DNA from: DAIODI01 sp046349255
GTDB lineage: Bacteria > Pseudomonadota > Alphaproteobacteria > Rhizobiales > Aestuariivirgaceae
Reading direction: 5' to 3'
Length of the DNA: 64,000 nucleotides
NCBI GenBank assembly: GCA_046349255.1
Contig: JAXMCR010000005.1
Span: 1-64,000 of the forward strand
The notes under the pieces were generated by a model. That model saw only the letters and a program-made list of their open reading frames with translations, was not told where the DNA came from and ran no database searches. How positions within the stretch are numbered: position 1 is the first letter of the stretch; each line of letters starts with the position of its first letter. Positions 44,453-52,596 of this stretch are shown here, piece after piece. The translations under genes and the position numbers were made by a program.

Positions 44453-46462
44453 TCAGACGTGATCGCGCGGAATCTTCAGCGAGAACGTCCGACGCCGGAC
44501 AACCTCGCTCGCCTCCTTCGCCTCGAGCACCGCCTCCACGAGAAAGTGGGTTAAGGTCGAGGTCATCTCCATCTTCGTGTCGATCGAGAGGTCCCAGTCG
44601 CCGCGCTTGTAGCGGCGCGCCACGTGCGAGGCGAACGTCGCCGACAGCGGGTCCGCCGCCTTGATCGTGTAGCGGAACGCGGCCCGCGTCCCCTGCTCCA
44701 GGTCGATCGACGGCAGGCGGCGATAGCCGTCGTCGTTTACGCGCTCGAGCACGGTCTCGCCCGTCATCACGTTCTCGCTCACCGTCCAGGTGTTGGACGC
44801 CGGCTGAAGCTGCACGGTCTCGAACGGCGCAGACGACTCCGCCGGCGGGAACGGCGGCAGCTTCCTGTCGAGCGGCGAGGCGGCGCGCACCGGCAGGCCG
44901 AAGCTCGACCCCTTGCAGTAGAGCTTGAGCAGGTTCGCCTCGGGCGACGGCCAGACCGTCGGCCAGTAGGCGTTCGATACGGCGACGCGGATGCGGTTGC
45001 CGACGCCGAAGCGGTGACCCAGGTCGTTGAGCTTCACCTGCACCTTGTAGCGCCGGCCAGGCTTTATCGGCTTCAGGTCCTCGTGCCCGTTGCGGTGCGT
45101 GAGGTTCAACACGCCGTAGCTGATCCGCGTCGCCGCGCCGTCGGGGAACACCTCGCACAGCGTCACCGCCACGAACGCGTTCGGCTTGTCGGAGGCGACC
45201 TCCAGCGTTGCGACGGGCGCGCCCAGAACGTCGAGCGCCTCCTTGAGCGGCGGCGTCTCGAACACGATCTGCCCGCCCGTCTCCTGCCGCTGGTCGAGCG
45301 CCTGGTCGGCCCAGTTGCCATAGGGGCACCACTTGCCGCCCGCGAGCCCCGTCGTCTGCGGCGAGCCCACCGTCAGCACGTCCTCGCTGGCGCGGCCAAG
45401 CCTCCCTTGCGAGAAGCCGAACTTGCGGTTCTTCACGGTCTTCGGCGGCCATTGCGCCTCGGCCACCCACCGCCCGGGCTTCTCGGCATTGTAGCCTGCC
45501 GGACGGACCGGATCCTCGACGTAGGCAGCAAGCATCGGCTCGTCCATCACGCCCGTTTCGACGTCCTTCAGCCACTTGTCGAACCAGCGCAGGCACTCCT
45601 GCAGGAAGCCGATCTGCGGGCCGGGCTTGGCGAAGTGCGGATACTTGTGCGCCCACGGGCCGACGAGGCCCTTCTTCGGGCCCTTCAGGTTCTGCAGCAG
45701 GCGGAAGATCGTGTTGCTGTAGCCGTCCGCCCAGCCCCCCACCGCGAGCACCGGCGTCTCGATCGCGCTCCAGTCCTCGCACACCGAACCGTGCTTGTAG
45801 AACGCATCGCGCCTCTGGTGCGTCAGCCAGTCCTCGAGCCAGAAGCCGCTCTCGTCGATACGTTTCAGCCACATCGCCTTCCACTTGTCGCCGACGATCG
45901 CCGGGTCCGGCGGGCAGGCGTTGAGCGAGAACATCGTCGTCCACCACGACATCTTGTCGAGGAGCAACGCGCCGCCCATGAAGTGGATATCGTCCGCATA
46001 CCGATCATCCGTCGAGCAGATCGAGACGACGGCCTTGAGCTGCTTCGGCCGGCGCGCCGCGACCTGGAGGCCGTTGAAGCCGCCCCACGAGATGCCGATC
46101 ATCCCGACCTTGCCGGTGCACCAGGGCTGCTCTTCGAGCCACTTCAGGATCGCGATCGCGTCATCCTGCTCGCGCGGCAGGTACTCGCCCTTCAGCACGC
46201 CCTCGGAATCGCCCGACCCGCGAATGTCGACGCGCACGCAGGCATAGCCGTGCCCGGCGAAATAGGGATGGGTCAGCATGTCCCGGTCGACCGTGCCGTC
46301 GCGGCGGCGATACGGGATGAACTCGAAGATCGCCGGCACAGGCGTTTCAAGCGCAGTCACCGGCCGCCAGATCCGGGCGGCAAGCTTCACGCCGTCGGGC
46401 ATAGGGATCATCACGTCGTCAAGCATTTCGACGGCGGCGGGAAAGCGCTGGACGACGGTCAT
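44453..46462 (-). CDS. CocE/NonD family alpha/beta hydrolase (copy 3)
   Basis: About 669 residues, closely similar to copies 1 and 2 in core motifs (IPYRRRDGTVDRD, MIGISWGGFNGLQ, GGWADGYSNTIF). Start is uncertain: ATG at 46462 (MTVVQRFPAAVEML) or 46495 (MGVRTTFESSDM); neither has a strong ribosome binding site, and the frame continues upstream into non-conserved sequence. It is divergent from the acyltransferase gene. Three diverged copies in 14 kb point to related but distinct substrates rather than recent duplication. Confidence 0.9.
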   Translation of the reverse strand: MTVVQRFPAAVEMLDDVMIPMPDGVKLAARIWRPVTALETPVPAIFEFIPYRRRDGTVDRDMLTHPYFAGHGYACVRVDIRGSGDSEGVLKGEYLPREQDDAIAILKWLEEQPWCTGKVGMIGISWGGFNGLQVAARRPKQLKAVVSICSTDDRYADDIHFMGGALLLDKMSWWTTMFSLNACPPDPAIVGDKWKAMWLKRIDESGFWLEDWLTHQRRDAFYKHGSVCEDWSAIETPVLAVGGWADGYSNTIFRLLQNLKGPKKGLVGPWAHKYPHFAKPGPQIGFLQECLRWFDKWLKDVETGVMDEPMLAAYVEDPVRPAGYNAEKPGRWVAEAQWPPKTVKNRKFGFSQGRLGRASEDVLTVGSPQTTGLAGGKWCPYGNWADQALDQRQETGGQIVFETPPLKEALDVLGAPVATLEVASDKPNAFVAVTLCEVFPDGAATRISYGVLNLTHRNGHEDLKPIKPGRRYKVQVKLNDLGHRFGVGNRIRVAVSNAYWPTVWPSPEANLLKLYCKGSSFGLPVRAASPLDRKLPPFPPAESSAPFETVQLQPASNTWTVSENVMTGETVLERVNDDGYRRLPSIDLEQGTRAAFRYTIKAADPLSATFASHVARRYKRGDWDLSIDTKMEMTSTLTHFLVEAVLEAKEASEVVRRRTFSLKIPRDHV

Positions 46463-46637
46463 GTCGGAGGACTCGAAGGTTGTGCGGACGCCCATATCAT
46501 ACACGCCAGCCTGCGCGCGGCCAGACTGCTCCGTACGCAGACGGTGCATGGCGGGGGAAGCGCCCGCGTTCCTCCCCGCTCTTGACAGATCGGGAGCGGC
46601 AAGGCCCATAGGCCGCGCAATACCGGGGAGGGGGGAC

Positions 46638-47312
46638 ATGCCTCACACCGCACGATCGCTCGGCCCTGTCGCCGTCGTCGGGCTCGAGTCGCGCTACATC
46701 CACGAAGTGCTCGACGTCCTCGCGCGCGCCGGCATCGCCATTGCCGCCTGCCTCCCGTCGCGTTTCGACAGCGAGGTCACCCACGGCGTCCCGGCGCTCC
46801 AGGATTTCGCGGCGTGGACGACGGCGAACCGGGGCGCCCTCTTTACCATCCCCCTGCTCACGCCCGGTCGCCGCAAGCGCGCCGTGGAGGAAGCGATCGC
46901 CGCCGGGCTCGTCGTGCCACCGGCGATCGTCGACCCGACGGCCGTCGTGTCGCGGACGACGGTGCTCGGCGACGGGACGGTCGTCAACGCATTGGCCGCG
47001 ATCGGCGCGAACGGCGTAATCGGCCGACAGGTGCAGATCAACCGCACCGCCTCGCTCGGCCACGATCTCGCGCTCGAGGACTACGTTACGGTCGGCCCGA
47101 ACGTTACCATCTGCGGGAACTGCGTGATCGAGCGCGGCGCCTACATCGGCGCGGGCGCGACGCTCGCGCCGAAGGTCAGGATCGGCGCCAACAGCATGGT
47201 CGGAGCCGGTACCGTGGTCGTGCGCGACGTGCCGCCGAACACGGTCGTCGTGGGCAACCCGGCCAAGGTCGTGCGCGAAGGTATCGCGGGTTACCGCGAC
47301 ATCGGAGTGTGA
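46638..47312 (+). CDS. NeuD-like sugar O-acyltransferase (left-handed beta-helix)
   Basis: 224 residues: an N-terminal Rossmann-like domain (VAVVGLESRYIHEVLDVL; about 10-90) and a hexapeptide-repeat beta-helix (about 95-210, VVSRTTVLGDGTVVNALAAIGANGVIG, TASLGHDLALEDYVTVGPNVTICG) ending in VVVGNPAKVV. Such proteins transfer acetyl or other acyl groups from CoA to amino sugars or related substrates. GGGGAGGGGGG precedes the ATG. Coupled to a cytidylyltransferase gene 4 bases downstream. Confidence 0.85.
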   Translation: MPHTARSLGPVAVVGLESRYIHEVLDVLARAGIAIAACLPSRFDSEVTHGVPALQDFAAWTTANRGALFTIPLLTPGRRKRAVEEAIAAGLVVPPAIVDPTAVVSRTTVLGDGTVVNALAAIGANGVIGRQVQINRTASLGHDLALEDYVTVGPNVTICGNCVIERGAYIGAGATLAPKVRIGANSMVGAGTVVVRDVPPNTVVVGNPAKVVREGIAGYRDIGV

Positions 47313-47316
47313 ACCG

Positions 47317-47733
47317 ATGATCAAGGTGTTCACGACCATGGTGGGCGACCTCTTCCATTTCGGCCACGTGGAATTCCTGAAACGCGCCCGCGCCATGGGC
47401 GACCACCTGACCGTTGGCCTCATCTCCGATCGCCGCGCGGCGAGCTACAAGCGGCCGCCCGTGCTGTCGTTCGAGGAGCGCCGGCTGGTCGTCGAAAACT
47501 CCCGTTACGTGGATGCCGTGCTCGAACTCGACGAGAACGTGACCAACGAGTTCATGCAACGGCACGGTTTTGCCCTGCGCGTCTATGCGACGGCGTCGCC
47601 GCAGGAAGAGGAACGGAACTTCCGGACCTTGTGGAAGGACATGGACCGCGCCTACTTCCGCCGCATCGACTACACGGAAGGCATCTCGACCACGGACATC
47701 ATCCGCCGCATCCGCGAGCGACCGGACCTCTAG
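47317..47733 (+). CDS. TagD-like cytidylyltransferase family protein
   Basis: 138-residue nucleotidyltransferase. The HxGH motif is FHFGH (residues 13-17) and the C-terminal signature is EGISTTDIIRRI, as in glycerol-3-phosphate or phosphocholine cytidylyltransferases. It probably activates a phosphorylated alcohol as a CDP derivative. With the acyltransferase gene it forms a two-gene unit. No polymerase or glycosyltransferase is adjacent, so the final product is unknown. Convergent with, and overlapping by four bases, the hydrolase gene that follows. Confidence 0.85.
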   Translation: MIKVFTTMVGDLFHFGHVEFLKRARAMGDHLTVGLISDRRAASYKRPPVLSFEERRLVVENSRYVDAVLELDENVTNEFMQRHGFALRVYATASPQEEERNFRTLWKDMDRAYFRRIDYTEGISTTDIIRRIRERPDL

Positions 47734-48674
47734 GACGCCTCGAACGCCTGCAGCGCCGACTTGATCTGCGCCACCGCGACGTCGGCCTGCGGCAGCACCG
47801 CGCCCATGTTCAGGAACCCGTGGATCATGTCGGGGTGCGAGAGCTCCGCGACCTTCACCTTGGCTTCCCGCAAACGCTGGGCGTACTCGATCGCCTCGTC
47901 CCGCAAGGGATCGAACCCTGCGTGCAGAACGATCGTCGGCGGAAGCCCGGAGAGGTCCGCTGCACGCAGCGGCGACAGCCGCCAGTCAGCCGCATCCGCG
48001 CCATCGAGATAGTTGCGGACATACCAGCGGTATCGCTCGCTGGTGAGAAGATAGCCCTGCCCCAGCATTTCGTGCGAATGGTGGCGCAGCGTCAGGTCGA
48101 GGCATGGATAGATCAGCACCTGGTTCGCCAGACGTTCGCCGCGCTCGCGCAGGAGGAGCGCGGTCGCAGCAGCTAGGTTCGCCCCCGCGCTGTCGCCAGC
48201 GACGCCGATCGACTGCGGGTCGAGACCGAGGAAACGCGCGTTGGCAATGATCCAGCGGGTCGCCGCGACCGCGTCGTCGAGCGGCGCCGGGTACGGATGT
48301 TCCGGGGCGAGGCGGTACTCGACCCAAATTACGTTCACCTTCAGTGCGTTCGCGAGCCTGCGGCACAATGGTTCGTAGACGGATAGATCTCCGACCGTCC
48401 AACCGCCGCCGTGGAAGAACACCAGCGTCTTCGTCGCCGCTCCGGTGCGCAGCGGCCGAAACAGTTTCAGCGCCGGCACGCCCGGCTCGATCGGGCGAAT
48501 GTCGAGTGCCTCGCCGACCGGTTCGACAGGCCATGTCAGCGGCTTGCGCGTGAGGCGGTAGTGCATGCGTGCCTGCTCGGGCTCCAGGCTTCCCTTCGTC
48601 GCGCCGGTGCGTTCGAGAGCCGCGATCAGCGCAACGGCGCGCGGATCGAGGGCCGATATCTGAAGGTGAATCAT
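47730..48674 (-). CDS. Alpha/beta hydrolase, hormone-sensitive-lipase type
   Basis: 314-residue esterase. HGGGWTVGD (oxyanion hole), GDSAGANLA (nucleophile Ser), DPLRDEAIEYA (Asp) and MIHGFLN (His) make a complete catalytic set. It has no signal peptide, so it is cytosolic. Substrates of this family are short-chain esters; no specific one can be assigned. The LysR-family gene downstream of its promoter may or may not control it. Confidence 0.9.
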   Translation of the reverse strand: MIHLQISALDPRAVALIAALERTGATKGSLEPEQARMHYRLTRKPLTWPVEPVGEALDIRPIEPGVPALKLFRPLRTGAATKTLVFFHGGGWTVGDLSVYEPLCRRLANALKVNVIWVEYRLAPEHPYPAPLDDAVAATRWIIANARFLGLDPQSIGVAGDSAGANLAAATALLLRERGERLANQVLIYPCLDLTLRHHSHEMLGQGYLLTSERYRWYVRNYLDGADAADWRLSPLRAADLSGLPPTIVLHAGFDPLRDEAIEYAQRLREAKVKVAELSHPDMIHGFLNMGAVLPQADVAVAQIKSALQAFEAS

Positions 48675-48773
48675 GTTGGTCGCTCCAGTGATCCGACCCT
48701 GTTGTGCGGGACGACTGCGGCATGCTCAATCCAAGCGAATTCACCCCGCACTTCGATATTGCTCAGCTGTGCT

Positions 48774-48863
48774 GACGACGGGCGCGTCGTATCAAGAGGA
48801 TGCCTAATGGCGTTTCCTCCTGAACTTGGACCGCGCGTCGAAAGATCCGCGGTCTTTTTTTTG
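48774..48863 (+). ncRNA. Candidate small RNA: three stem-loops ending in an intrinsic terminator
   Basis: In the 193-bp gap between two minus-strand genes, plus-strand sequence folds into three hairpins: ACGACG (48775-48780) / CGTCGT (48785-48790); GAGGA-GCC (48796-48804) / GGC-TCCTC (48809-48819) with loop TAAT; and a terminator stem GACCGCG (48829-48835) / CGCGGTC (48848-48854) followed by nine T. No protein gene on this strand ends there, so the terminator is orphan. TTTCCTCC resembles anti-Shine-Dalgarno loops of alphaproteobacterial small RNAs. No clear promoter was identified. Confidence 0.5.
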
Positions 48864-48867
48864 GGCT

Positions 48868-49857
48868 TCAGGACGCGCGCTTGAGCGGAACGACGCGGGG
48901 CGGCAGCGCGGGGCCCTTCTCCGGCGCGAGCAGCTGCTCCTCGAGCTCGCCGCGCGACTGTGCGACCTCTTCGCGAATCCAGTCGCGGAAGTAGGAGACC
49001 TTCGGCAGGTTGAGCTTCGCCTTCGGCGCGACGAGGAAGTACGAGAAGTCGAGCTGCTGCAGCGTGCGGAAGGGGCTGACGAGCCGCCCGCTCGCGAGGT
49101 CGGCGGCGGCGAGCGTCGCCTTCGCGAGCGCGATGCCGCGCCCCAGCACCGCCGCTTCGAGCACGAGACTCGACTGGTTGAAGCGCGGCCCGCGCGTTGC
49201 ATCGACGCCGTCGACGTGCGCCGCCTTCATCCACATCTCCCAGCTCGGGCACGAGGGATCGTTGTCCGGGCTGTCGTCATGAAGCAGCGCGTGCTGCGCG
49301 AGATCGGCCGGCGCATCGATCGGCGGGCCCTGTTCGAGCAGCGACGGGCTTGCCACCGGCACCACATACTCCGTCAACAGACGTTCGACGACGAGGTCGG
49401 GGTAGTGCCCGCTGCCATAGCGGATCGCGACGTCGACGCCGTCGCGCGCGAAGTCCACGAGGGAGATGGAGGCGGACACGTGGACATCGATGTCGGGGTA
49501 GCGCTTCTCGAACTCGTGGAGTCGCGGCAGTAGCCACTTCGCCGCGAACGACGGCGCGACGGAGACGGTGAGAAGCCCCGTCTCGCCCAGCGCGTCGATC
49601 GCGTCGATCGCCGAGGCGAGTTTGTCGAAGGCCTCGCGTAACCACGGCAGGCCCGCCTGGCCGGCATCCGTCAGCGCGAGGTTGCGCCCGTTGCGCTGGA
49701 AGAGTTCGAGACCGAGATGATCCTCGAGCTGGCGGATCTGGTGGCTGACGGCCGCCGGCGTGACCCGCAGCTCTTCGGCCGCCAGCGATACGCTCAGGTG
49801 GCGCGCGGCTGCTTCGAACGCGCGCAGCGCCGTGAGCGGCGGCAACTGTCGTGCCAT
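48868..49857 (-). CDS. LysR-family transcriptional regulator, GcvA-like
   Basis: 329 residues: N-terminal winged helix-turn-helix (LPPLTALRAFEAAARHLSVSLAAEELRVTPAAVSHQIRQLEDHLG) followed by a periplasmic-binding-like effector domain (about 92-300). The PPLTALRAFEAAARH start is characteristic of GcvA-type regulators, which control glycine cleavage or many unrelated operons. Its start lies inside the out-of-frame tail of the broken sulfate-binding gene, so its promoter may derive from that gene's remains. Target unknown. Confidence 0.88.
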   Translation of the reverse strand: MARQLPPLTALRAFEAAARHLSVSLAAEELRVTPAAVSHQIRQLEDHLGLELFQRNGRNLALTDAGQAGLPWLREAFDKLASAIDAIDALGETGLLTVSVAPSFAAKWLLPRLHEFEKRYPDIDVHVSASISLVDFARDGVDVAIRYGSGHYPDLVVERLLTEYVVPVASPSLLEQGPPIDAPADLAQHALLHDDSPDNDPSCPSWEMWMKAAHVDGVDATRGPRFNQSSLVLEAAVLGRGIALAKATLAAADLASGRLVSPFRTLQQLDFSYFLVAPKAKLNLPKVSYFRDWIREEVAQSRGELEEQLLAPEKGPALPPRVVPLKRAS

Positions 49858-50450
49858 GGCCTTCCTCGTCGGTCGTCTTGTTGGAGCAGGTCGCCTGCCC
49901 GCCGAAAGGGGGCAGGCCCCGCCGCCGAGGCGGCGGAGGCCCACGCCGCAAGGTAGTTCCAGCGGGCGCCGCCCGAGGTCTTCGGGTTCGGCGTGATCAC
50001 CTGGATGCCCTCCTTCACGAGGTCGTTCCAGTCCTTGATGCCCTTCGGGTTGCCCTTGCGGACGAGGAACACGATCGTCGAGGTGTAGGGCGTGCTGCCG
50101 TCGGCGAACTTCTTCTTCCAGTCGGGCGAGAGCTTGCCGGCCTTCACGATCTGGTCGATGTCGGCGTCGAGCGCGAGCGTCACCACGTCGGCGTCGAGCC
50201 CGTCGATCACCGCGCGGGCCTGCTTGCCCGAGCCGCCGTGCGAGGTCTCGATCGTCACCGTGTCGCCGGTCTTCTCCTTCCAGTATTTCGCGAAGGCGGC
50301 GTTGAACTGCTTGTAGAGCTCGCGCGTCGGATCGTACGACACGTTGAGGAGCTTCACCTCGGCGGCATGCGCCGGCGCCGGCGCGACGACGGGACCGGCG
50401 GCGATGAGCGCCACGAGCGCGGCGGACGCGAGGAAGGTTCTGCGAAGCAT
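49794..50450 (-). pseudogene. Truncated sulfate/thiosulfate-binding protein gene
   Basis: The first ~171 residues are a good sulfate-binding protein: signal peptide MLRRTFLASAALVALIAAG, LLNVSYDPTRELYKQFN, ETSHGGSGKQARAVIDGLDADVVTLALDADID, and NPKTSGGARWNYLAAW. After that, at about 49937, homology stops: the reading frame runs through two back-to-back palindromes and into the LysR gene. About 45% of the protein is missing, as are cysT, cysW and cysA that normally follow. GGAG lies seven bases before the ATG at 50450, so the fragment may still be made and exported, but it cannot be a working binding protein. Confidence 0.8.
49880..49942. repeat. Tandem palindromes at the truncation point
   Basis: Two adjacent GC-rich inverted repeats: CCTGCCCGCC/GGGGGCAGG near 49893-49916 and CCGCCGCC/GGCGGCGG near 49919-49939. 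They mark the exact place where sulfate-binding homology ends. They resemble a REP-like mobile palindrome or the scar of a deletion. Confidence 0.6.
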
Positions 50451-50564
50451 GGTCAGTCTCCAGATGTGGCCTCGTTGATCGAGGCAAGGGTTGATCGTCG
50501 ACCCTCTCCGGTTCGGCGAGGGCCCTGGTTCAGGCACTTCGGTTGGTGTTGGGGCGGGCGAACC

Positions 50565-50711
50565 TCAGCCCGGGAGCTTGCCGCTCCTCTCGGACATCGA
50601 GCGGGCGAGTTCGCCCGAACTACAGAGCAGCATGAGTTCCTCCGCATACGTCTCCGGCGGTCGCGTGAACCGCGTCCGGAACAGGCGGGCGATCAGGGAT
50701 CGTATGGACAC
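50565..50711 (-). CDS. Small protein (48 aa) upstream of the sulfate-binding remnant
   Basis: GTG start at 50709-50711, preceded at six bases by AAGGAGG, a near-perfect ribosome binding site, which is the main reason to believe it. The peptide (VSIRSLIARLFRTRFTRPPE..., ending ERSGKLPG) has a basic N-terminal helix and one cysteine. The promoter and palindrome at 50741-50770 lie just upstream. It could be a leader peptide or a small regulator of the former sulfate-uptake operon. No family recognised. Confidence 0.55.
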   Translation of the reverse strand: MSIRSLIARLFRTRFTRPPETYAEELMLLCSSGELARSMSERSGKLPG

Positions 50712-50740
50712 CGAAAGCCTCCTTGCGTTGGCGACGATTT

Positions 50741-50770
50741 CAATCTCTACCGATCGAGTAGAGATTGTCA
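50741..50770 (-). promoter_or_regulatory. Promoter with overlapping 10-bp palindromic operator
   Basis: On the minus strand TTGACA (50770-50765), 16 bases, then TAGAGA (positions about 50748-50743) make a strong promoter. A perfect inverted repeat overlaps it: CAATCTCTAC (50741-50750), centre CGATCGA, GTAGAGATTG (50758-50767). The arrangement suggests repression by a dimeric regulator of the small gene at 50565 and the sulfate-binding remnant. Confidence 0.65.
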
Positions 50771-50890
50771 ACAACAATGTTCGACAAAAAGAACGATCGT
50801 ACCGTTATGCAGAATCCGGCTGCGTTCGTCGGATCGCGACAAGTGCCTGACAACGGCACGTTCCGAACCCGAAAACCGCGGCTACAACGC

Positions 50891-50919
50891 TTGCCTAGCT
50901 TCACGCGAACGTGCTACAC
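50891..50919 (+). promoter_or_regulatory. Probable promoter of tRNA-Gln
   Basis: TTGCCT (50891-50896), 17 bases, CTACAC (50914-50919), placed 27 bases before the tRNA. Sequence and spacing fit an alphaproteobacterial housekeeping promoter. Confidence 0.5.
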
Positions 50920-50945
50920 GCCGCGGTCTTGATGCCCACCGGCGG

Positions 50946-51019
50946 TGGGGGATCGTCTAACGGTAGGACAGCGGACTCTGACTCCGCCAGTCTAGGTTCG
51001 AATCCTAGTCCCCCAGCCA
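50946..51019 (+). tRNA. tRNA-Gln (anticodon CUG)
   Basis: 74 bases with cloverleaf: acceptor TGGGGGA / TCCCCCA, anticodon stem GCGGA/TCCGC around loop CTCTGAC (anticodon CTG), T arm with GGTTCGAATCC, and a genomically encoded CCA. Its 3' 48 bases are repeated at 59436-59483, so the gene stays functional after island integration. Confidence 0.93.
50972..51019. repeat. attL: 48-bp direct repeat within tRNA-Gln
   Basis: Identical over 48 bases to 59436-59483; flanking bases differ on both sides (G versus A before, T versus G after). Confidence 0.93.
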
Positions 51020-51076
51020 TTGAAATCACACGGTTTTCCCCAAGTTGCAAAAGAACGAATGAGCACAGTCGGGCGC

Positions 51077-52111
51077 TCAGTCGGGAAGTTTTGTTCTCCT
51101 TTGTTCCAGTTTTTTGATCGCGGCCTCGGCAAGCAATGGGTCTCTTGCGAGATAGTGCGCATCCAAAATTGACTTGACGTCGCGCAGGCTGTGGCCGGTC
51201 AAAGTCGCGATCTCGGCTTCTGAACAACCTGCGACGGCCAAGCGTGTTACGCAGGTACCGCGAAGATCATTGAATGTCAGATTCTCAATGCCCGCAGCAG
51301 CGCATGCCTTCGCCCACGAAGACCTGAAACCGTCCTCGGTCCAAGGTTTGCCGTTTCGTTGAGTGAGGATTATCGGGCAGCGTCGCTCCTGCACATCCAG
51401 CAGACGCTTAAGATCAGAGCCAACCGGGATCGTAACGTAGCGCTTAGTTTTTCGTTGTCGCAGTCGGATCTTCTCACCGTCGTAGGAAGACCATGGAAGT
51501 CGCAACAGATCTCCCTGGCGCTGTGCGGTCCACACTGCGAGTTGAAACGCTAACCGAAGCTGCAGGGAAGCCACCTGCATAAATCGTCGTTCATCCTCGT
51601 CGCTCCAAACGTTTTCAGACCTCGAGTTGCGGTAGAGACGACCACCTCCCTTCAGTGGATTTGCCTCTACGAGTCCCCTGCCCCATGCCCATGAAAGGCA
51701 ACGAGCGAAGATCGACCAGGCATAATCCGCCTGCCGCGGCGACCGCCGGGCCAACTCGTCCTTCCACTCTGAAAAGACGGCTCTCGCCCGCCGGTGCTTT
51801 AGCAGTTGAATGGGCATGGTCCCGAATCTGCCGGAAATGATTGTAAGCCATTTTGCGTAGTCGGCCTGGGTCCGTGCGGCCAATCCTGCAAACTCGGCAC
51901 TGCTTTCAAATTTCGCGATGATAACCCTGAGAGTTGATCCGGTCTCAACGACCTTCGCTGCCACAGCGGCGTTGTATGAGGCCATGAACTCTGTCGTACC
52001 AGGGGCGCCGGCAATGGGCGGTCCGCCCTTCCACGCGTACCAATATGTTTTCCAGGTACCGTCCGCCAACTTCTTGCGACGAGAATTGAGCCCCTTAAGT
52101 CTGACGCGCAT
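51077..52111 (-). CDS. Tyrosine recombinase/integrase of the tRNA-Gln island
   Basis: About 344 residues. Core-binding domain (about 70-160, GLAARTQADYAKWLTIIS...) and catalytic domain with Arg in WTAQRQGDLLRL, NDLRGTCVTRL (N in place of the first His of HxxR), LTGHSL and the Tyr in DAHYLARD. The ATG at 52109-52111 (MRVRLKGLNSRRKK) follows AGGA at good spacing; the frame is open further upstream to 52183, where it overlaps the small gene before it. It ends 57 bases from attL, the usual position. Responsible for integration into tRNA-Gln. Confidence 0.9.
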   Translation of the reverse strand: MRVRLKGLNSRRKKLADGTWKTYWYAWKGGPPIAGAPGTTEFMASYNAAVAAKVVETGSTLRVIIAKFESSAEFAGLAARTQADYAKWLTIISGRFGTMPIQLLKHRRARAVFSEWKDELARRSPRQADYAWSIFARCLSWAWGRGLVEANPLKGGGRLYRNSRSENVWSDEDERRFMQVASLQLRLAFQLAVWTAQRQGDLLRLPWSSYDGEKIRLRQRKTKRYVTIPVGSDLKRLLDVQERRCPIILTQRNGKPWTEDGFRSSWAKACAAAGIENLTFNDLRGTCVTRLAVAGCSEAEIATLTGHSLRDVKSILDAHYLARDPLLAEAAIKKLEQRRTKLPD

Positions 52112-52301
52112 CGTAGGTCCTGAACCAATCTTCATCTGGATTCGAGGAAGCAGTCGACGTACTGAAGTAAATGATGAAACCATCCCGTCGGCATTCGAGC
52201 CGATCAGGCTGAATTGATGCAGCCTGGCATGCCTTCAAGGCCTTCCGAAGATCTGCAGCACGCAGTGCGGCCACTGACTTTTCCTTCGATCTTGACTGCA
52301 T
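52095..52301 (-). CDS. Small integrase-associated protein
   Basis: 68 residues. The pattern ADLRKALKACQAASIQPDRLECRRDGFIIYF matches a small protein often found just upstream of tyrosine integrases in alphaproteobacterial elements, where a helix (xADLxKALKA) is followed by an IxxDGxIxI strand. Its end overlaps the integrase start by 17 bases. It may act as excisionase or directionality factor; that is inference. The ribosome binding site is weak. Confidence 0.6.
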   Translation of the reverse strand: MQSRSKEKSVAALRAADLRKALKACQAASIQPDRLECRRDGFIIYFSTSTASSNPDEDWFRTYDARQT

Positions 52302-52482
52302 GGAAGCTGATTAATCCCCCGAATTCGCGGCGTCCACATCGATTGACTAGACAAACTGCACAAGACCGCCACAGTGTTTGCAAAACCCGCGGCTTAACTG
52401 TGGCCTCCGCGTTACAATTCCTACAGAAGTCGGCCTCGGTGAGGCGGCCAACACTCCATTTGACACCAATAATCGATGCCAA
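52204..52482 (-). CDS. Possible zinc-ribbon small protein
   Basis: 92 residues in a different frame, overlapping the previous gene by about 98 bases. DFCRNC and SCAVC, 18 residues apart, would make a four-Cys zinc ribbon, and a third pair (NRCGR, TACC) follows. The zinc-ribbon half lies outside the overlap, so this may be a real gene with a ragged end. Function unknown; it could equally be an accidental frame. Confidence 0.3.
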   Translation of the reverse strand: MASIIGVKWSVGRLTEADFCRNCNAEATVKPRVLQTLWRSCAVCLVNRCGRREFGGLISFHAVKIEGKVSGRTACCRSSEGLEGMPGCINSA

Positions 52483-52596
52483 CCACCAAAGCTGAAACGT
52501 TGACGGAATGTATTTCAGGAGGGTGTTGCTACTGACACCCCTGAGGGGCTGGTCAAGAGGTGCACCCCCGGGGGTGTAGGCCCAGAAAGCATGCTT

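Noticed and set aside
42094..46585. Very long plus-strand frames antisense to hydrolase copies 2 and 3
   Set aside because: Shadow frames caused by GC bias at third codon positions; both minus-strand genes carry complete hydrolase motifs.
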